Positions 61,954 to 64,000 of a stretch of 64,000 nucleotides of DNA are shown piece after piece. The translations under genes and the position numbers were made by a program. The DNA lies in assembly GCA_001771815.1 (NCBI GenBank), contig MEPU01000013.1:248001-312000 (forward strand), read 5' to 3'. The notes below the pieces were generated by a model, which had not been told where the DNA came from, ran no database searches, and saw nothing but the letters and a program-made list of their open reading frames with translations. Position 1 is the first letter of the stretch. The number at the start of each line of letters is the position of its first letter. Source of the DNA: Bdellovibrionales bacterium RIFCSPHIGHO2_01_FULL_40_29. Lineage in GTDB: Bacteria > Bdellovibrionota > Bdellovibrionia > Bdellovibrionales > Bdellovibrionaceae.

Positions 61954-63618
61954 CTAGCCTGCTGCTTTGATTTTGGAAGAATCAATTTTTCCAGAGGCGC
62001 TATTGATATCACTAATCATCTTTTCTAGTGCGGAACCGTCGGTTTTAACAAGGGCAGACATCATCTGATTTTGGAAAAGTTCAGGAGAGATGCGGCCCAT
62101 ATGAGAAATCATATAGGACGCATCATCAAGGTCAGTCAGAATTCCACTTTTTTTAATATCATTTAAAAACAATGAGCATTGATCGAGAAGTTCCGGGAAT
62201 GGTTTTCCATTGAGGGTATATCCAAGATCTGCGCAGAGTGTTCGTGGCAATAGATAGTTCATATCCCAGGTCAGTAGCTTTCGTAAGTAGTCGGCTCTTG
62301 AAAATCCCGGAGCCCATTCAAAGCCAAAGTTTTTCATTTGCTCCAGCCACTGACTTCCATTAACTAAAATTCCAGGCAACGCAAGTGCTGACCCCAAATT
62401 GCTCTTGGAGAATATTTCTTGTACGAGTGAAAGCGAATGAGATCGTGTTTCAGAGTTTTCAAAAGGTCCAGGAAAAATCATAGACGTGCAAATAAATATT
62501 TTATTCGACATTGCCGCCTGGCAAGTTTCAACAATATGATTCCGTGTCTTATTATTTTTACCAAAGATTTTTTTTAAGAAAAAAGGATCGCCAGTTTCAA
62601 GTCCAAAAAAAAGCGAACGCAATCCTGATGCGGCAAGCATCGGCATGTCCTTGCTATCAATATTGTTCAATGACGAAAAAGCACTGTAGTTGATATCTAA
62701 GCGGCGACGAAGAATTTCTTGGGCAATCTGTACAAGATATTTCCATGGTGGGTTGGAGCCAGCAAATCTAAAATACTTGATTCCAAGCTGAGTCGAAGCC
62801 AACTCCAGTTCATCGACAACTTTTTTTGGATCCTTTTTTCGAGTTGTAAAATTAAAGTGAGTGTGTGAGCAAAAATGGCACTTATTAAAACATCCACGAG
62901 ACTCATCGACAACTAAGGTTTTAAAAAAACCATTAATTCCGGGATAGATAGTTGGATCATGTATGGCCATCGGAAGAGTCTGGATATCCTTGGTGTAAGA
63001 GTTTGGCCCTTTGATTGGATTTCCTGAGGATGATTTGTAGATGGTGCCGTCATGGTTTGACTCTTTCTTAAGAAAATTAAGTAAGGGAAGCTCGCCCTCT
63101 CCGTAAACCACAAGATCGAAAAAATCCGCAACAGATAAAAAGACTTCTTCAGCATGGCGAACGGCAGGACCGCCGGCGATGACTTTAACCCATGGGCAGT
63201 GGGATTTTAGTTCTTTGGCCATATTTAAGAGCGGTGTGAATCCATTTCCTGCCCAGAACTTGAATCCAACGAATTCAATTTTTTCATCTTCGACTTTTTT
63301 TATGAGCTCTTGAGTTTGCTGGGCGATCATTCTTTGGATTCCAGAATGGCGAACGTCATCATATTTTTTAAATAAATCAGTGGTAATTTGCTGTTTCTTT
63401 GAGAGGGTTTCTAAAATTTGGTTGGGCAGATTTAGTTGGTCTTTAGGAATAATTTGATCAATACAGTTTGGAGTTTGAAGGTCTATAATTTCGCAGTCAA
63501 AGCCATGCTGAATGACCAAGGCCGCCAGCCCTGTTAGTGAGTTATCCGGAAGAAAGGTATTACAGGTTAAGACATGTCCGGCAAAGTTTATAAAGAGTAT
63601 TTTAGAATTTACAGCCAT
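61954..63618 (-). CDS. B12-binding-domain radical SAM protein
   Basis: The 554-residue protein has an N-terminal cobalamin-binding-like domain (about 1-190; EFVGFKFWAGNG and VKVIAGGPAVRHAEEVF). A radical SAM domain with CX3CX2C in RGCFNKCHFCSH near residues 238-247 follows. The C-terminal 150 residues are helical and unassigned. Class B radical SAM enzymes methylate unreactive carbons or rearrange substrates in antibiotic, lipid and chlorophyll pathways. No partner gene such as a peptide precursor was found nearby, so the substrate is unknown. The start has no strong ribosome site. Confidence 0.88.
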   Translation of the reverse strand: MAVNSKILFINFAGHVLTCNTFLPDNSLTGLAALVIQHGFDCEIIDLQTPNCIDQIIPKDQLNLPNQILETLSKKQQITTDLFKKYDDVRHSGIQRMIAQQTQELIKKVEDEKIEFVGFKFWAGNGFTPLLNMAKELKSHCPWVKVIAGGPAVRHAEEVFLSVADFFDLVVYGEGELPLLNFLKKESNHDGTIYKSSSGNPIKGPNSYTKDIQTLPMAIHDPTIYPGINGFFKTLVVDESRGCFNKCHFCSHTHFNFTTRKKDPKKVVDELELASTQLGIKYFRFAGSNPPWKYLVQIAQEILRRRLDINYSAFSSLNNIDSKDMPMLAASGLRSLFFGLETGDPFFLKKIFGKNNKTRNHIVETCQAAMSNKIFICTSMIFPGPFENSETRSHSLSLVQEIFSKSNLGSALALPGILVNGSQWLEQMKNFGFEWAPGFSRADYLRKLLTWDMNYLLPRTLCADLGYTLNGKPFPELLDQCSLFLNDIKKSGILTDLDDASYMISHMGRISPELFQNQMMSALVKTDGSALEKMISDINSASGKIDSSKIKAAG

Positions 63619-63725
63619 GAGTTTTTATCGGAAAGTGCTAAATGAAAGTTAACATGATAAAAGTCATGAACTTGAATTATTGTTAATTGTATATGATTTG
63701 GATCATATTGCGGGCTTAAAATAAC

Positions 63726-64000
63726 CTAATGACAAACCGATCTGATATTTTTTGCAGCCTCCAGATGGCGAGCAATTTCACACATTTCCATGGCGTTGAC
63801 ACTTTTGCTTTGGCAGGCAAATTCTAAACTGAACTGAGTCTTTCGGGAGTCTTGAGAAATAAAGGGCTGGCGAATTTTATCAAAAAAATGTTGCTGTAAA
63901 TTTCCATTATCAGAGGTGATCATTTCAAATTGCCACTCGCCGACGGACTTCAGCGGAATCCGCACAAGGCTGCCTTTGCTTGTTTGAATTTGTAATTCAT
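63726..64000 (-). CDS. Unknown protein, C-terminal part
   Basis: The frame is open from the right edge of the window to its stop at 63726, about 91 residues. A GTG at 63965 is the first in-window start candidate but is not needed, since the frame stays open beyond it. The fragment is mixed in charge, ends with CEIARHLEAAKNIRSVCH and shows no motif I recognise. The upstream sequence is required. Confidence 0.6.
   Translation of the reverse strand, partial: ELQIQTSKGSLVRIPLKSVGEWQFEMITSDNGNLQQHFFDKIRQPFISQDSRKTQFSLEFACQSKSVNAMEMCEIARHLEAAKNIRSVCH

Overview
The window reads as a chromosomal segment of a Bdellovibrio-like predatory bacterium or close relative (Bdellovibrionota). The strongest marker is a 64-residue single-histone-fold protein of the type known from Bdellovibrio bacteriovorus (Bd0055). 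Supporting signs are a Gram-negative envelope gene set (DAP pathway, MurA, MurD, lipoproteins, a LolA-like protein, an outer-membrane barrel), a five-helix b558-type SdhC, and many secreted or TPR proteins with no recognisable family. Composition is moderately AT-rich, genes are tightly packed, and TTG and GTG starts are used next to good Shine-Dalgarno sites.

Layout. 1-5436: electron-transfer flavoprotein genes (minus; etfA runs off the left edge) face the sdhCAB operon. 5437-9353: small unknown protein, secreted subtilisin, alpha/beta hydrolase and FHA protein. 9433-19033: rpsF / DUF2232 / rplI (rpsR is missing here), a thioredoxin-TPR protein, dnaB, a Fis-like regulator, queE and ftsK. 19186-24177: two exported unknown proteins, then a coupled string lptM-like / dapF / dapA / dapB / transaldolase-like / lipoprotein. 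24246-31233: large unknown protein, murD, membrane-linked metallophosphoesterase, histone, ligA. 31350-35875: gatCAB, ppx, DUF192. 36013-44627: LysM lipoprotein, PilZ protein, rho with a long disordered head, rpmE, prfA, prmC, murA. 44696-49758: small exported peptide, 951-residue GYF-like/TPR membrane protein, small membrane protein, serS, tRNA-Ser(UGA). 49759-50150: about 390 bases without a gene but rich in hairpins.

The right part is more accessory. 50151-56214 is a tight five-gene operon: ABC ATPase, two unequal FtsX/LolC-type permeases, a LolA-like periplasmic protein and a predicted outer-membrane barrel. Together they look like a dedicated route from inner membrane to outer membrane and are the best candidate here for an undescribed system. 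56320-61856 is AT-rich and island-like: hipBA with operator-like repeats, a GNAT-like gene whose start lies inside a perfect 17-bp inverted repeat, an HTH regulator, a lytic transglycosylase overlapping a cysteine-rich exported partner, and a DUF2799 lipoprotein. 61954-64000 holds a B12-binding radical SAM protein and a gene cut by the window edge.

Functionally much of the window serves envelope building (DAP supply, MurA/MurD, LptM-like, LysM protein, transglycosylase, LolA-like export) plus core translation and replication (rpsF, rplI, rpmE, prfA, prmC, gatCAB, serS, dnaB, ligA, ftsK, rho). Functions are assigned from motifs and remembered family features; no database search was possible.
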